Part shown: positions 1-9,388 of the stretch, piece after piece
Position numbering within the stretch: the stretch's first letter is position 1
How the letters are laid out: every line of letters starts with the position of its first letter
Origin: Parvibium lacunae
GTDB taxonomy: Bacteria > Pseudomonadota > Gammaproteobacteria > Burkholderiales > Burkholderiaceae_D
Assembly (NCBI RefSeq): GCF_003335215.1
Contig: NZ_QPGB01000003.1
Coordinates: forward strand, 62,001-126,000
DNA: 64,000 nt
Direction of reading: 5' to 3'
The notes under the pieces: generated by a model
The model's input: only the letters and a program-made list of their open reading frames with translations
The model's database searches: none
Told to the model about the DNA's origin: nothing
Program-made: the position numbers and the translations under genes

Positions 1-807
1 CAACTGACTTTTGGGGAACGGGTTGAGAGCCCTACAGCGACCAAACTACCTGTACTGTTAGCCGTCGCTCTGCTTAAAAACCGGCGGGGTGAAATCGACA
101 TCAACCTACCGATTCAAGGTTCCCTGAATGATCCTGAATTTCGGGTGGGCGCACTGGTATGGCAAGTGCTAGGCAACTTGATTGTCAAGGCCGTTACCGC
201 ACCGTTTGCGCTCATCGGCAGTCTGTTTGGCGGTGGGGAAGAGCTCGCGTATATCGACTTTGAGCCAGGCCAGAGTGGTCTAACCCCCGCCGCCCTGAAA
301 AAACTAACGAGCTTGGCGCAAGCCTTGCAGGATCGGCCTGGGCTTAATCTCGACATCAGCAGTGAAGCTCGTCCTGAGGATCTCCCAGCCTTACGCCAAG
401 CGCTGTTACAGCAACAGCTCAAAGCACTGAAAATACGCCAGTTGGCGACCCAGGGACAAACAATTGATCCAGAACAAGTGACCGTCACCGCCGAAGAACG
501 GCTAGCACTGATGGAACGCCTTTACCAAGAAACCATTGCCGCCAAAGCCAAGCCGGGATTAAAAATGCCTTTGAACTGGTTCAAGAAAGTCCCGGCAGCG
601 GAACTTGAAACCCAATTACTACAGCAAATCAATATCGATAAATCGGGGCTGCAAGCGCTAGCACAACGGCGAAGCGCTATGATTCGGGGTTGGCTGGCCA
701 CGCAAGGGGTGCCGCTTAGCCGGCTGTTCATTCTAGCTCCCAAGGTAACAGACAGTACCGTAGCGAGCGAGGTCGCCCCACCCCGTGCAACCTTTCAATT
801 ACGTTAG
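1..807 (+). CDS. DUF748 domain-containing protein (C-terminal part)
   Basis: The reading frame is open from the first base, so the 5' part lies outside the window; 268 codons are visible. The segment with LPVLLAVALL, a DINLPIQGSL-type stretch, then NLIVKAVTAPFALIGSLFGGGEE and YIDFEPG is the characteristic C-terminal block of DUF748 proteins, large AsmA-like envelope proteins of proteobacteria. The last 150 residues are helical and rich in Leu, Gln and Ala, with an OmpA-like LNLDISSEA strand. Exact function is unknown; an envelope or lipid-transport role is the family expectation. It ends 18 bp before the efflux adaptor gene and may be co-transcribed with it. Confidence 0.85.
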   Translation, partial: QLTFGERVESPTATKLPVLLAVALLKNRRGEIDINLPIQGSLNDPEFRVGALVWQVLGNLIVKAVTAPFALIGSLFGGGEELAYIDFEPGQSGLTPAALKKLTSLAQALQDRPGLNLDISSEARPEDLPALRQALLQQQLKALKIRQLATQGQTIDPEQVTVTAEERLALMERLYQETIAAKAKPGLKMPLNWFKKVPAAELETQLLQQINIDKSGLQALAQRRSAMIRGWLATQGVPLSRLFILAPKVTDSTVASEVAPPRATFQLR

Positions 808-825
808 CAGTCACTGAGGATAGTT

Positions 826-2388
826 ATGCCTAAAAAGCGCTTATTGCTCGTTGGTATCGTGCTCCTATGCGGTTTGGCCGGCGCCGGGGGGTATGTGTGG
901 CTGCGTCAACCCGCGCCCGAAGCCCAATACAAACTGGCCCGGATTGAGCGCGGCGCATTGAGCGCGATTGTTGCGGCCTCTGGCACGCTCAACCCGGTCG
1001 CACAAGTCCAAGTCGGCACCCAAGTATCGGGACAATTGAAAGAAGTTTTGGCCGACTTCAACAGCGAGGTAAAGCAAGGACAAATCATTGCACGGCTTGA
1101 TCCTGAAACCTATGAATTGAAGGTCCGTCAGGCCCAGGCCGACTTGGAAGCCGCGCAAGCGCAATTGCTGACGCAACAGGCAAACGTACTGGCGCAGCAG
1201 GCGGAGGTTGGCCGGGTCAAGGCCAGTTTGCTGGATGCCCAGCGCGACTACGAGCGCAAAGAAACCCTTGTCAAACAAAATTTCATTAGCCCAGCAGAGC
1301 GCGATAAAGCCTTCGCCCTCTATCAAGGCACGCAAGAACAACTCAAGACGGCTGACGCTCAACTCACGGTCGCCAGAGCGCAAGTTCGGCAAGCCGAGGC
1401 TAGCCTGAGTCAACGGCGTGCCGCGCTGGCTAGCGCGCAGGTCGATCTGGGCCGCACCGTCATCCGTTCGCCGGTTGATGGCATTGTGGTCAAACGCTCA
1501 ATCGAACCAGGCCAGACCGTTGCTGCCAGCCTGCAAGCGCCAGAGTTGTTCATCATCGCCCGCAATTTGCATGACATGCAGGTAGAAACCGCGATTGATG
1601 AAGCCGATGTCGGGCGGGTTCGCGCTGGGCAAACCGCCACGTTTACGGTAGATGCCTTTCCTGGCAAGACCTTTGAAGGTAGCGTGCGTCAGATTCGCAA
1701 AGCGGCGCTCAATGTGCAAAATGTGATTACCTATACCGTGGTGATTGCCACCAGTAATCCGCAACAAACCCTGCTACCGGGCATGACCGCGAATGTACGG
1801 ATTGTGACCGATACCCGCTCAGATGTACTCAAGCTCCCGAACAGTGCTTTGCGCTATCGCCCTCCTGCAACGGAGAGTGGCAAAGGCAAGAGTGACACGA
1901 ACGACAAAAAAAGTGGGGGTAACGCGGCCGATCGCGCTGGGCCTGCGAGCGGGCAGGATCGCAGTCAAGCCATGCGTGAGCAGCTCACGCAAACGTTGCA
2001 ACTCAGCGCCAGTCAGCAAGCCCAACTGGACCCGATTTTCACCAAGCTAAGGGAAAAAATGCAGACAGTGCGAACCCTGCCCGACGCCGAACGGGGTAAA
2101 GCCAGTGAGCAAGCTCGGGCTGAAATGCGAGCCAGTATTCGTGCCTTACTCACGCCACCGCAGCAGCAACGGTATGACGAGTACTTGGCCAGCCAGAGCG
2201 GGCGCGCCAGTAGCCGTGGGCGTGTTTATCAATTACAAGCGGGGCAGCCAACCTTGGTGAACCTCTCTTTGGGCATCACCGATGGCACTTACACCGAGGT
2301 ACTTGGGAAAACCCTGAAAGAAGGGGACGAAGTGATCGTTGGGCAAGCCAAGAATGAGGCTAAAACAGCGCCACGGTCGCCGTTTTAG
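826..2388 (+). CDS. MacA-like periplasmic adaptor (HlyD family) with inserted Spy/CpxP-like segment
   Basis: 520 residues. A single N-terminal membrane segment (about 6-26) is followed by a biotinyl-lipoyl half (VQVGTQVSGQLKEVL, 62-76), a long coiled-coil hairpin rich in Gln and Ala (about 95-205), the second lipoyl half (VIRSPVDGIVVKRSIEPGQTV) and a beta-barrel domain to about 345. This is the order of MacA-type adaptors that link an inner-membrane ABC exporter to TolC. Residues about 345-465 are extra: a Gly/Ser/Lys-rich linker, then a helical block holding LSASQQAQL (393-401) and LTPPQQQRY (442-450), resembling LTxxQ motifs of Spy/CpxP periplasmic proteins. The membrane-proximal domain resumes after it. 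Family members are usually 370-400 residues. The ATG has a good GAGGA ribosome site. Confidence 0.9.
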   Translation: MPKKRLLLVGIVLLCGLAGAGGYVWLRQPAPEAQYKLARIERGALSAIVAASGTLNPVAQVQVGTQVSGQLKEVLADFNSEVKQGQIIARLDPETYELKVRQAQADLEAAQAQLLTQQANVLAQQAEVGRVKASLLDAQRDYERKETLVKQNFISPAERDKAFALYQGTQEQLKTADAQLTVARAQVRQAEASLSQRRAALASAQVDLGRTVIRSPVDGIVVKRSIEPGQTVAASLQAPELFIIARNLHDMQVETAIDEADVGRVRAGQTATFTVDAFPGKTFEGSVRQIRKAALNVQNVITYTVVIATSNPQQTLLPGMTANVRIVTDTRSDVLKLPNSALRYRPPATESGKGKSDTNDKKSGGNAADRAGPASGQDRSQAMREQLTQTLQLSASQQAQLDPIFTKLREKMQTVRTLPDAERGKASEQARAEMRASIRALLTPPQQQRYDEYLASQSGRASSRGRVYQLQAGQPTLVNLSLGITDGTYTEVLGKTLKEGDEVIVGQAKNEAKTAPRSPF

Positions 2389-2417
2389 CGCAGCGTCACC
2401 GCAGCCTTGAGCCAACC

Positions 2418-3191
2418 ATGACCATTACTGATCTGAGTCGCCCCATATTGCCGGATGCAGGCAGCCCGCTGCTCTCACTGCGACGAGTGAGTAAACACTA
2501 TGTAATGGGAGACAGCACGCTCTTTGCGCTCAAAGAAATTGATTTAACCATTCAACCGGGTGAGTTTGTTGCCATCATGGGGCCCAGTGGCTCAGGCAAG
2601 TCAACCTGCATGAATATTCTGGGATGCCTGGACCGCCCCAGCATGGGTGACTATACGCTTGCAGGTCATTTGGTCAGTGATCTAGCAACCGACGATCTTG
2701 CCCGCATTCGAAATCAATACATCGGCTTTGTGTTTCAACAATTCAATTTATTGCCACGGACCACCGCGCAAGAAAACGTAGCCTTGCCATTACTCTATCA
2801 ACGCGAGCCCAGCGTTGATCACGCGAGCCGCATGCAGCGTGCTAAAACCAAACTGGAATTGGTCGGGCTGGGCGCACGCTTGGATCATCACCCGGCTCAA
2901 TTGTCCGGCGGCCAGCAACAGCGGGTCGCGATTGCGCGCGCCCTGGTCAATCAGCCCGCGCTGATTTTGGCCGATGAACCCACCGGCGCGCTAGACAGCC
3001 AGACCAGCGAAGAGGTCATGCAACTGCTGCAGGCACTTAACCAACAAGGCATCACAATTGTCTTGGTGACTCACGAGCTGGATATTGCGCACTACGCGCG
3101 ACGCATTATTACCTTCCGCGATGGGCAGATTGTCAGCGATGACGCCCACACCCCCAACCAAGATCACGCGGTTAGCGGGGGTCAGTCATGA
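2418..3191 (+). CDS. MacB-type ABC transporter ATP-binding protein
   Basis: 257 residues. Walker A GPSGSGKST at 55-63, Q-loop in FVFQQFNLLP, signature LSGGQQQRV at 162-170 and Walker B ILADEP at 183-188 are all present, so the ATPase should be active. It is closest in pattern to the MacB/LolD class that exports macrolides, peptides or lipoproteins. Here the ATPase is separate from its permease, unlike E. coli MacB, where both are fused. The stop overlaps the permease start by 4 bp, so the two are translationally coupled. The substrate cannot be read from the sequence. Confidence 0.93.
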   Translation: MTITDLSRPILPDAGSPLLSLRRVSKHYVMGDSTLFALKEIDLTIQPGEFVAIMGPSGSGKSTCMNILGCLDRPSMGDYTLAGHLVSDLATDDLARIRNQYIGFVFQQFNLLPRTTAQENVALPLLYQREPSVDHASRMQRAKTKLELVGLGARLDHHPAQLSGGQQQRVAIARALVNQPALILADEPTGALDSQTSEEVMQLLQALNQQGITIVLVTHELDIAHYARRIITFRDGQIVSDDAHTPNQDHAVSGGQS

Positions 3192-4420
3192 ATCTACTCG
3201 CGACCAGCCAGATCGCCTGGCATGCCCTCAAAGTCAATAAACTACGCTCACTGTTGACCATGCTGGGCATCATTATTGGTGTTGCAGCGGTGATCATCAT
3301 GATATCGATTGGTCATGGCGCGCAAGCTCGAGTCGAAGAGCAACTCAAAAGCCTGGGCGCTAACTTGCTAATGATTCTGCCTGGCTCAACAGCCGCCAGT
3401 GGTGTTCGGCTTGGCTCAAGCAGTGTGCAAACGCTCACCGAAGACGATGCCGTTGCCTTGATGCGAGATATCCCGGAAATCCAGGCGGCGGGCGCGTCAA
3501 TGCGGGGTAATGCACAGTTAATTGCTGGCAACCAGAACTGGGCGACGGTAGTGTTAGGCGTTACCCCTGATTTTCTGGAAGCGCGGGGCTGGGAAGTGGC
3601 CCAAGGCCGCAGTTTAAGCGCCGCTGATATGAGCGGTGCGAGTAAAGTGATTTTGCTCGGGCAAACGACGGCACAACAACTGTTTGGGGAAGACGACCCG
3701 ATTGATCAAGTGATTCGGGTCAAAAATGTCCCCATGGTCGTGATCGGCGTTCTCGCACCCAAAGGGCAGAGCCTGAGCGGGAATGATCAGGATGACATTG
3801 CTATGATCCCGATTCATACCGCGCGGACTCGCGTGCTGGGCCAAGCGCAAGGCAAGCTGCGGCGGGTTGGCGCGATCAGTGTCAAAGTGCGTGATGGCGA
3901 GGACTTAGAAGAAGTGCAAACCCGCATCCGTGAACTGCTGCGCCAGCGGCATCGCTTGCAGCCGCATCAAGACGATGATTTTTCATTGCGTAACCTCACT
4001 GAAACCTTGCAGGCCGAGGAAGAGTCAAGCCGTGTCATGACCCTGCTGCTGGCTGCCGTGGCCGGGGTTTCCCTGTTGGTCGGCGGGATCGGCATCATGA
4101 ACATCATGCTAGTCTCGGTAACCGAACGCACCCGCGAAATTGGTTTACGCATGGCTGTAGGTGCCAGGCGGCAGGACATTCTCTGGCAGTTTCTGGTTGA
4201 ATCAACCGCCTTGGCCTTGCTGGGTGGCATGGTGGGCATCGTCTTGGGCGTGGGCGGTTCCCTGTTGATTGCGCACCTCGCCAATTGGCGGGTGGTCATA
4301 GAGCTGGGTGCGATTTTACTGGCGACAGTCTTTGCCGCAGTCGTAGGGATCTTTTTCGGTTACTACCCCGCCCGCAAAGCCGCCAGCTTGCTGCCGATTG
4401 AGGCGCTGCGGCGCGAATAA
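3188..4420 (+). CDS. MacB-type ABC transporter permease (FtsX domain)
   Basis: 410 residues with the MacB layout: one N-terminal membrane helix after NKLRSLLTMLGIIIGVAAVI, a large periplasmic domain (about 50-270), then three helices at the C-terminus in an FtsX domain containing SVTERTREIGLRMAVGARR and a final YYPARKAASLLPIEALRRE. These motifs are diagnostic of the type VII (mechanotransmission) ABC family. With the adaptor and ATPase upstream it forms a tripartite pump that would use a TolC channel; a TolC-family gene lies 2 kb downstream. Likely co-transcribed from the adaptor gene. Confidence 0.93.
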   Translation: MNLLATSQIAWHALKVNKLRSLLTMLGIIIGVAAVIIMISIGHGAQARVEEQLKSLGANLLMILPGSTAASGVRLGSSSVQTLTEDDAVALMRDIPEIQAAGASMRGNAQLIAGNQNWATVVLGVTPDFLEARGWEVAQGRSLSAADMSGASKVILLGQTTAQQLFGEDDPIDQVIRVKNVPMVVIGVLAPKGQSLSGNDQDDIAMIPIHTARTRVLGQAQGKLRRVGAISVKVRDGEDLEEVQTRIRELLRQRHRLQPHQDDDFSLRNLTETLQAEEESSRVMTLLLAAVAGVSLLVGGIGIMNIMLVSVTERTREIGLRMAVGARRQDILWQFLVESTALALLGGMVGIVLGVGGSLLIAHLANWRVVIELGAILLATVFAAVVGIFFGYYPARKAASLLPIEALRRE

Positions 4421-4607
4421 GCTGGCTACCCTCTAGCCTAGGCCTCTGCGCGGCATGCCGTCGATTGGCGCTTGCTGCGACGCGCAGATGCCGTTAAAAT
4501 AAATGACTCTACGGTCATTTACCTTTTCCATGAATTTACCTTGCCCCGCCAAAGCGACCTCAGCAGCGTTGAAAGCCTTGCGGCATCGCTTGGGTGAGTC
4601 CTCAGCC

Positions 4608-5306
4608 ATGCAGAATGGTGCCGATACCAGCGCCGCAACAGAGTGCAAACGTTGGACCCGGCGCAAGGAGGCGCGCCCGGCGGAACTGTTGGAAGCCGCA
4701 CTAGATGTCTTTGTCGCCAAGGGCTTTGCCAGCACCCGGCTCGACGATATTGCGGCGAAAGCCGGGGTTAGTAAAGGGACCTTATATCTGTATTACCGCA
4801 GCAAAGAAGCGCTGTTGAAAGCCGTGGTACAACAAAATATCGTGCCCATTGTTGCCAATGCCCAGCAGCTCGCAGATCAATACAGCGGTCCGAGCGCCGA
4901 CTTGTTTCGCCTGCTGATTCTCGGCTGGTGGCAACAATTTGGCAATACCAAGCTCTCCGGTATTCCCAAGTTGTTGGTTGGGGAAGCGAATAATTTCCCA
5001 GAGCTGGCGCAGTACTATCATGACCAAGTGATTCAACCCGCCCATCAGCTCATGGGCAGCGTGATTGCCCGCGGGATCGCCGCAGGCGAATTTGCGCCCT
5101 GTGAAATTCCTACCACAGTCCATGTGCTGTTTGCCCCGATGGTGATGTTGAGTCTCTGGCATCATAGTTTCGGCCCATGTTGCCCGGACAATTTGGACCC
5201 GATTGCTTACTTGAATCGCTATTTGACCCTCACGCTCACGGCGCTCAGCCACCCTAACCAAAAGCTGATCCCAGATTCCGCTGGGGTGGAAAGTGGGCAA
5301 TGTTAG
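4608..5306 (+). CDS. TetR/AcrR family transcriptional regulator
   Basis: The N-terminal helix-turn-helix is clear: RPAELLEAALDVFVAKGF, then DDIAAKAGVSKGTLYLYYRSKEALL, which is the TetR recognition helix pattern. The rest is a helical ligand and dimer domain. I chose the ATG at 4608 (232 residues) because it leaves a short basic tail before the HTH and has a weak GGGTGAG upstream. An in-frame ATG at 4503 would add 35 residues with no ribosome site. It lies between the efflux operon and pcm on the same strand, so it may repress the pump; no operator was identified. The effector is unknown. Confidence 0.9.
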   Translation: MQNGADTSAATECKRWTRRKEARPAELLEAALDVFVAKGFASTRLDDIAAKAGVSKGTLYLYYRSKEALLKAVVQQNIVPIVANAQQLADQYSGPSADLFRLLILGWWQQFGNTKLSGIPKLLVGEANNFPELAQYYHDQVIQPAHQLMGSVIARGIAAGEFAPCEIPTTVHVLFAPMVMLSLWHHSFGPCCPDNLDPIAYLNRYLTLTLTALSHPNQKLIPDSAGVESGQC

Positions 5307-5331
5307 AATCGGTTCAATGCAGTTTTATACC

Positions 5332-5351
5332 CAGCTTTAGAGCTGTTTTTT
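5332..5351 (+). terminator. possible weak intrinsic terminator after the tetR gene
   Basis: CAGCT-TTAG-AGCTG forms a 5-bp stem with a 4-nt loop, directly followed by six T. It lies between the TetR stop and the pcm start. The stem is short, so termination would be inefficient at best. Confidence 0.3.
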
Positions 5352-5359
5352 GACTTTTG

Positions 5360-6079
5360 ATGAGCCTGCCTGCTATGTCTATTACCCCCACTCCGCCCCA
5401 GCAACTCGCCCCGCGTACACTCGACCCGGCAACGCTTGCCAGCGCACGCTTTAATATGATTGAGCAACAAATTCGACCATGGGACGTCCATGCGCAGGAT
5501 GTGCTCGAACTGCTCAATGTGGTTAAGCGGGAGTCTTATGTGCCGCCATCACAAGCGAGCTTGGCTTTTGTTGATATGGCACTGCCCTTGGGAGCAGGCC
5601 AACACATGTTGCCCCCCCGTGTCGAAGCCCGTTTGTTACAGGCCTTACAAGTTAAAAGCCATGAACAAGTGCTTGAAATTGGCACGGGCAGTGGCTACAT
5701 GGCTGCCCTGCTGGCACACAAAGCGCACAAGGTCACCAGTGTTGAAGTTAACCCGAGTCTGCGAGAATTTGCGGCCGCGAACTTACAACGTGAAGGGGTT
5801 GCCAATACGACCGTGGTCGAAGGGAATGGCTTGGCCAACCCGCCCAGCGGCCCTTGGGATGTGATCGTGCTTTCCGGTGCCGTGGCCACCATTCCCGCTG
5901 GCTTGTTGCAACAATTGAAAGTCGGCGGACGTCTGGCGGCAATCGTTGGGCAGTTACCCATCATGCAAATGCAAGTGGTTACGCGTTTGAGTGAGGCGGA
6001 CTACCAAACCCGGGTTGAATTTGAAACCGTGGCAGATGTATTGGTTGGGGGCGCCCCGGTCTCAACCTTCAAATTTTGA
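5360..6079 (+). CDS. pcm: Protein-L-isoaspartate O-methyltransferase family protein
   Basis: About 239 residues. The opening FNMIEQQIRPWDV and the SAM motif VLEIGTGSGYMAALLAH are typical of Pcm-family proteins found next to rhodanese and tolC in betaproteobacteria. The family repairs isoaspartyl residues by SAM-dependent methylation; this subgroup is shorter in some motifs than E. coli Pcm, so repair activity is inferred. Possible starts are TTG 5357, ATG 5360 and ATG 5375; the conserved core begins well after all three. It overlaps or abuts the rhodanese gene, suggesting an operon with it and tolC. Confidence 0.88.
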   Translation: MSLPAMSITPTPPQQLAPRTLDPATLASARFNMIEQQIRPWDVHAQDVLELLNVVKRESYVPPSQASLAFVDMALPLGAGQHMLPPRVEARLLQALQVKSHEQVLEIGTGSGYMAALLAHKAHKVTSVEVNPSLREFAAANLQREGVANTTVVEGNGLANPPSGPWDVIVLSGAVATIPAGLLQQLKVGGRLAAIVGQLPIMQMQVVTRLSEADYQTRVEFETVADVLVGGAPVSTFKF

Positions 6080-6087
6080 ACTTGAAG

Positions 6088-6420
6088 ATGCAACAACTTA
6101 CTGCCCTTGAGCTTGCGGCCTGGCTGCAGCAGCCAGATGCCCCGCTCCTGCTTGATGTTCGAGAGCCTCATGAATATGCCTTGGTGCATATTCCCGGCAG
6201 TCGATTGATTCCCCTGTCTGATTTACCGCAGCAGTTGCCAGCGATTGAAAGCTGGCAGGAAACAGCGCAACGCCCTATCGTGTGTATCTGCCATCACGGC
6301 ATGCGTAGTATGCAAGCCGCGCTGTATTTGCAAAATATGGGGTTGGCTGACGTTATCAATTTAAGTGGCGGGGTCCATGCCTGGGCAACTCAAGTTGATA
6401 CTACTGCAGCCACTTATTAA
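6088..6420 (+). CDS. Rhodanese-like domain protein
   Basis: 110 residues, a single rhodanese domain. LLDVREPHEYALVHIPGSRLIPL matches the N-terminal CH2A-like signature, and the active-site loop CHHGMRS has the catalytic Cys and the Arg of sulfurtransferases. The end LSGGVHAWA is also typical. It would carry sulfur as a persulfide in the cytoplasm; no signal peptide is seen. The start is taken at the ATG 6088, nine bases after the pcm stop; TTG 6076 and TTG 6082 are alternatives. Confidence 0.9.
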   Translation: MQQLTALELAAWLQQPDAPLLLDVREPHEYALVHIPGSRLIPLSDLPQQLPAIESWQETAQRPIVCICHHGMRSMQAALYLQNMGLADVINLSGGVHAWATQVDTTAATY

Positions 6421-6492
6421 TGTAACGCACCCAGCACTTAAACCGCGCTGATTCAATCCATGCGTCTCTGTGATACCAGGATAACTTGCCTC

Positions 6493-7902
6493 ATGACAAC
6501 CTCTCGCTCTCTGCACCCCAACCAGACATCAATCTCAGCCCCTAGGCTGACGACAAAGCGGCCCTCTATCGCGGCGCACTGGCTCGGTCTGGCACTGTGC
6601 ATCAGCATGCCGGCTTATGCGAATGATCTCCTGCAGATTTACCGGCTTGCCCTGAATGCAGATGCCACTTACGCGAGCGCACGCTCGCAGTACTTGGCCA
6701 CTCAGGAAAAGTTGCCCCAAGCGCGAGCGGGGCTGTTACCCACGCTTAACCTCACCGGCAGCAGCAGTTTTACGGATGGCACAGTCCAACCGCGCGATGG
6801 CCGCAGCCCCTCATTTGACCGCAATTTCAATAGCAATACCTTGGCGATTAGCCTAAGCCAGCCGCTGTTTCGCTGGAGCAATTGGGAAAGCTATGAGCAA
6901 AGCAAATTGGTTTTGATGCAAAGTGAAGCGGCATTGGCACAAGCACGGCAGGATTTAACCCTCAAAGTCGCCCAAGCCTATTTTGACATTTTGTCGTCCA
7001 TGGACAGTCTGGATGTGATTGCTGCAAAAAAAACAGCGATTACGGAACAACTCGAACAGGCAAAGCGTAACTTCCAGGTTGGGGCAGCAACCATCACTGA
7101 CCAACAGGAAGCGCAAGCCCGCTATGACCTGGCACTGGCCGAAGAGCTGGCTGCACAAAACGACTTGGCGAATAAACGCAGTGCCCTGCAGCAGTTGATC
7201 GGCCAGGGGGTGCCAGAGAAACTCGCGTCACTGAAACCCGTGATTGATCTTACCCCACCCAAACCTGCTGAACCGGCTAACTGGATTCAAGCGGCAGAAC
7301 AACAAAGCCTGGGGGTTATGGCTGCCAATGCGGGCGTCGCTATCGCAAAACGCACGATCGCCATCAATCGAGCAGGACATTATCCAAACCTGGACTTAAC
7401 TGGCAGTGTTGCGCGCAATAGCCAAACAGCCAGCACCATCAGTGCCACGGGCACGATTATCAACCAACAGGTGATTGGGATTAACCTAACGGTACCGCTT
7501 TATGCCGGTGGTGGCACCGAAAGCAAGGTGCGGGAAGCCGTTGCATTACACCAAAAAGCCCAGGATGATCTATTGGTCGCCAAACGCAGTGCCGCTCTCA
7601 CAACCCAGCAAGCCTATAACGGAGTAATGAGTGGTCTGGCCCAAGTCCGTGCCTTAGAAGCCGCAGAAAAATCCAGTTTACTGGCGCTCGATGCCAACAA
7701 GCTTGGTTACAAAGTTGGGGTCCGAATTAATATTGATGTCCTGAATGCCCAGCAGCAGGTCTTTACCACGCGCCGCGATCTGCTCAAAGCGCGCTACAGC
7801 ACCATTTTGAGTGGCTTGTCGCTCAAGGCAGCCAGCGGGAATTTGCAAGAAGCTGATCTCGCGGAAGTCAATCAATTACTGGTCAAGCCGGGTGCGCAGT
7901 AA
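6493..7902 (+). CDS. tolC: TolC family outer membrane efflux channel
   Basis: About 469 residues from the ATG at 6493 (an ATG at 6460 is possible). A signal peptide ends near AYAND, after which the mature start DLLQIYRLALNADATYASARSQ is a classical TolC opening. Two homologous halves of Gln- and Ala-rich helices alternate with short strands; LDLTGSVARNS and TVPLYAGGGTESKVREAV mark the second half, and the end carries NIDVLNAQQQVFTTRRDLLKARY. TolC forms a trimeric outer-membrane tunnel for efflux pumps and type I secretion. It is a plausible partner for the pump at 826-4420. It converges with waaA. Confidence 0.93.
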   Translation: MTTSRSLHPNQTSISAPRLTTKRPSIAAHWLGLALCISMPAYANDLLQIYRLALNADATYASARSQYLATQEKLPQARAGLLPTLNLTGSSSFTDGTVQPRDGRSPSFDRNFNSNTLAISLSQPLFRWSNWESYEQSKLVLMQSEAALAQARQDLTLKVAQAYFDILSSMDSLDVIAAKKTAITEQLEQAKRNFQVGAATITDQQEAQARYDLALAEELAAQNDLANKRSALQQLIGQGVPEKLASLKPVIDLTPPKPAEPANWIQAAEQQSLGVMAANAGVAIAKRTIAINRAGHYPNLDLTGSVARNSQTASTISATGTIINQQVIGINLTVPLYAGGGTESKVREAVALHQKAQDDLLVAKRSAALTTQQAYNGVMSGLAQVRALEAAEKSSLLALDANKLGYKVGVRINIDVLNAQQQVFTTRRDLLKARYSTILSGLSLKAASGNLQEADLAEVNQLLVKPGAQ

Positions 7903-7924
7903 GCCAGTCAGTCATACTATTGAC

Positions 7925-9388
7925 TCAGAGGCCCGGCGCTTCACTGTCGACGGGTGAAGGTGCCGCTAGCGTCTGAGGTTGTGCGGCTTGTGCCAGGAGG
8001 GGCGTGAGTACATCTAAGGTGCGCTGAGTAGCGCCGCGGTGCCGCTGGCTAAACGCCAAGGCCGCCTTGCTCATGGTCTCCCGCAACGCGGGATCCATTT
8101 CTAAATGCTGCATTTTCAAAAATACCGCTTCGGCATCAGGCACGCGTAAGGCTGCGCCGGCCTCAATCGCCTGTGCGGTTGCTTCCGCAAAATTAAAGGT
8201 ATGTGGTCCCACCAATACTGGCCGGCCTACTGCGCAGGCCTCGATCAGATTTTGCCCCCCCAAGGGCAAGAGGCTGCCCCCAATAAATGCCACATCGCAG
8301 GCTTCATAGTACGCAAACATTTCCCCCATGGTATCGCCTAATAAAACTTGGCAATCTGGACCAATCACTTGCCCCTCACTGCGTCGCTGATACACCAAAC
8401 CATGCATTTTCAGCCATTGCGCGACGGCTTCAAAACGCTGTGGGTGGCGGGGTACCACGATGACCAACCAACCTTGGTGGATATATTCCGCATAAGCAGT
8501 CAATAACAAGGCTTCTTCGCCTTCACGTGTGCTCGCCAGCAACAAGACGGACCGCGGTTTTTCTGACCCTTGCGTCAACGGCGCAATCTGCTGGCGTAGT
8601 TGCTGACCCGCCTCCTGTTGCTGTCTGGTCGGCCAAATATCGAATTTCAAATTCCCGGTGACCGCAATGTCGCGCGGCACAATGCTCTGCAAGCGTGCGG
8701 CGTCGGGATAAGTTTGTGCCGCCAGCACATCCAGTTTTCCAATACCCGCCTGCGCCAAGCTATGAAAACGGCGCAACTTGCGCAGCGATTTTTCTGATAA
8801 GCGCGCATTGATCAACGCAGTTTTGCAACCGCGTGCCGCTGCCGTATGAATCAAATTCGGCCACAGCTCGGTTTCCATCAACAGGAGAACATCGGGACGC
8901 CAAGTCTTAAAAAATCGGCGCACCGCAAACAGAAAGTCATAGGGTAAATAGCTGATGGTCAGACGCGGTACGGTTTGCCCCTGATCATCGGTCAGTGTCT
9001 GAGCCAAGAACGCGGCGAACAGCTTATGGCTGGTTGCTCGACCCGTGGGCGTCATATGAGTGAGTAAAAATCGATGGGTTGGATAACTTTCAAAGAGCCG
9101 CTGTAAGAGGGGTTGTGCCGCACGGGTCTCGCCTACCGACACAGCATGCAGCCAAATCAGGGGAAAGGTATCTTGCCGTGGGATAGCCATGCCCCACCGC
9201 TCGGCCCAATGCTGCAAATACTCGGGCTGGCGACGGGCCCGCCACAACAAATACAGGATGATGATTGGCGTCAGCAACCAGCCGCAGACGCAATAGATGC
9301 TGCGCGCCAGCGCCGCCCGCCAGCCTGCGCTGCGCCCCGGTATCAGGCTGGGTGCTGCGCTGGAAGCTAACTCAGGGGCCTTATTCAC
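7925..9388 (-). CDS. waaA: 3-deoxy-D-manno-octulosonic acid transferase
   Basis: 487 residues, GT30. After an N-terminal membrane anchor (about 30-50), IWLHAVSVGETRAAQPLL holds the catalytic Glu (E87) of KdtA enzymes; METELWPNL, INARLSEKS and the C-terminal GGSLLPLGGQNLIEACAVGRPVLVGPH are family hallmarks. It adds Kdo to the lipid A precursor on the cytoplasmic face of the inner membrane. It is longer than E. coli WaaA (about 425), with extra residues at both ends. The GTG start overlaps the end of waaC by 8 bp and has a GGAG site, so waaC-waaA are an operon. Confidence 0.95.
   Translation of the reverse strand: MNKAPELASSAAPSLIPGRSAGWRAALARSIYCVCGWLLTPIIILYLLWRARRQPEYLQHWAERWGMAIPRQDTFPLIWLHAVSVGETRAAQPLLQRLFESYPTHRFLLTHMTPTGRATSHKLFAAFLAQTLTDDQGQTVPRLTISYLPYDFLFAVRRFFKTWRPDVLLLMETELWPNLIHTAAARGCKTALINARLSEKSLRKLRRFHSLAQAGIGKLDVLAAQTYPDAARLQSIVPRDIAVTGNLKFDIWPTRQQQEAGQQLRQQIAPLTQGSEKPRSVLLLASTREGEEALLLTAYAEYIHQGWLVIVVPRHPQRFEAVAQWLKMHGLVYQRRSEGQVIGPDCQVLLGDTMGEMFAYYEACDVAFIGGSLLPLGGQNLIEACAVGRPVLVGPHTFNFAEATAQAIEAGAALRVPDAEAVFLKMQHLEMDPALRETMSKAALAFSQRHRGATQRTLDVLTPLLAQAAQPQTLAAPSPVDSEAPGL

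Noticed and set aside
8067-8309. Plus-strand open frames opposite waaA and waaC
   Set aside because: Long antisense frames are common in GC-rich coding DNA; no motif, and the opposite-strand enzymes are complete.
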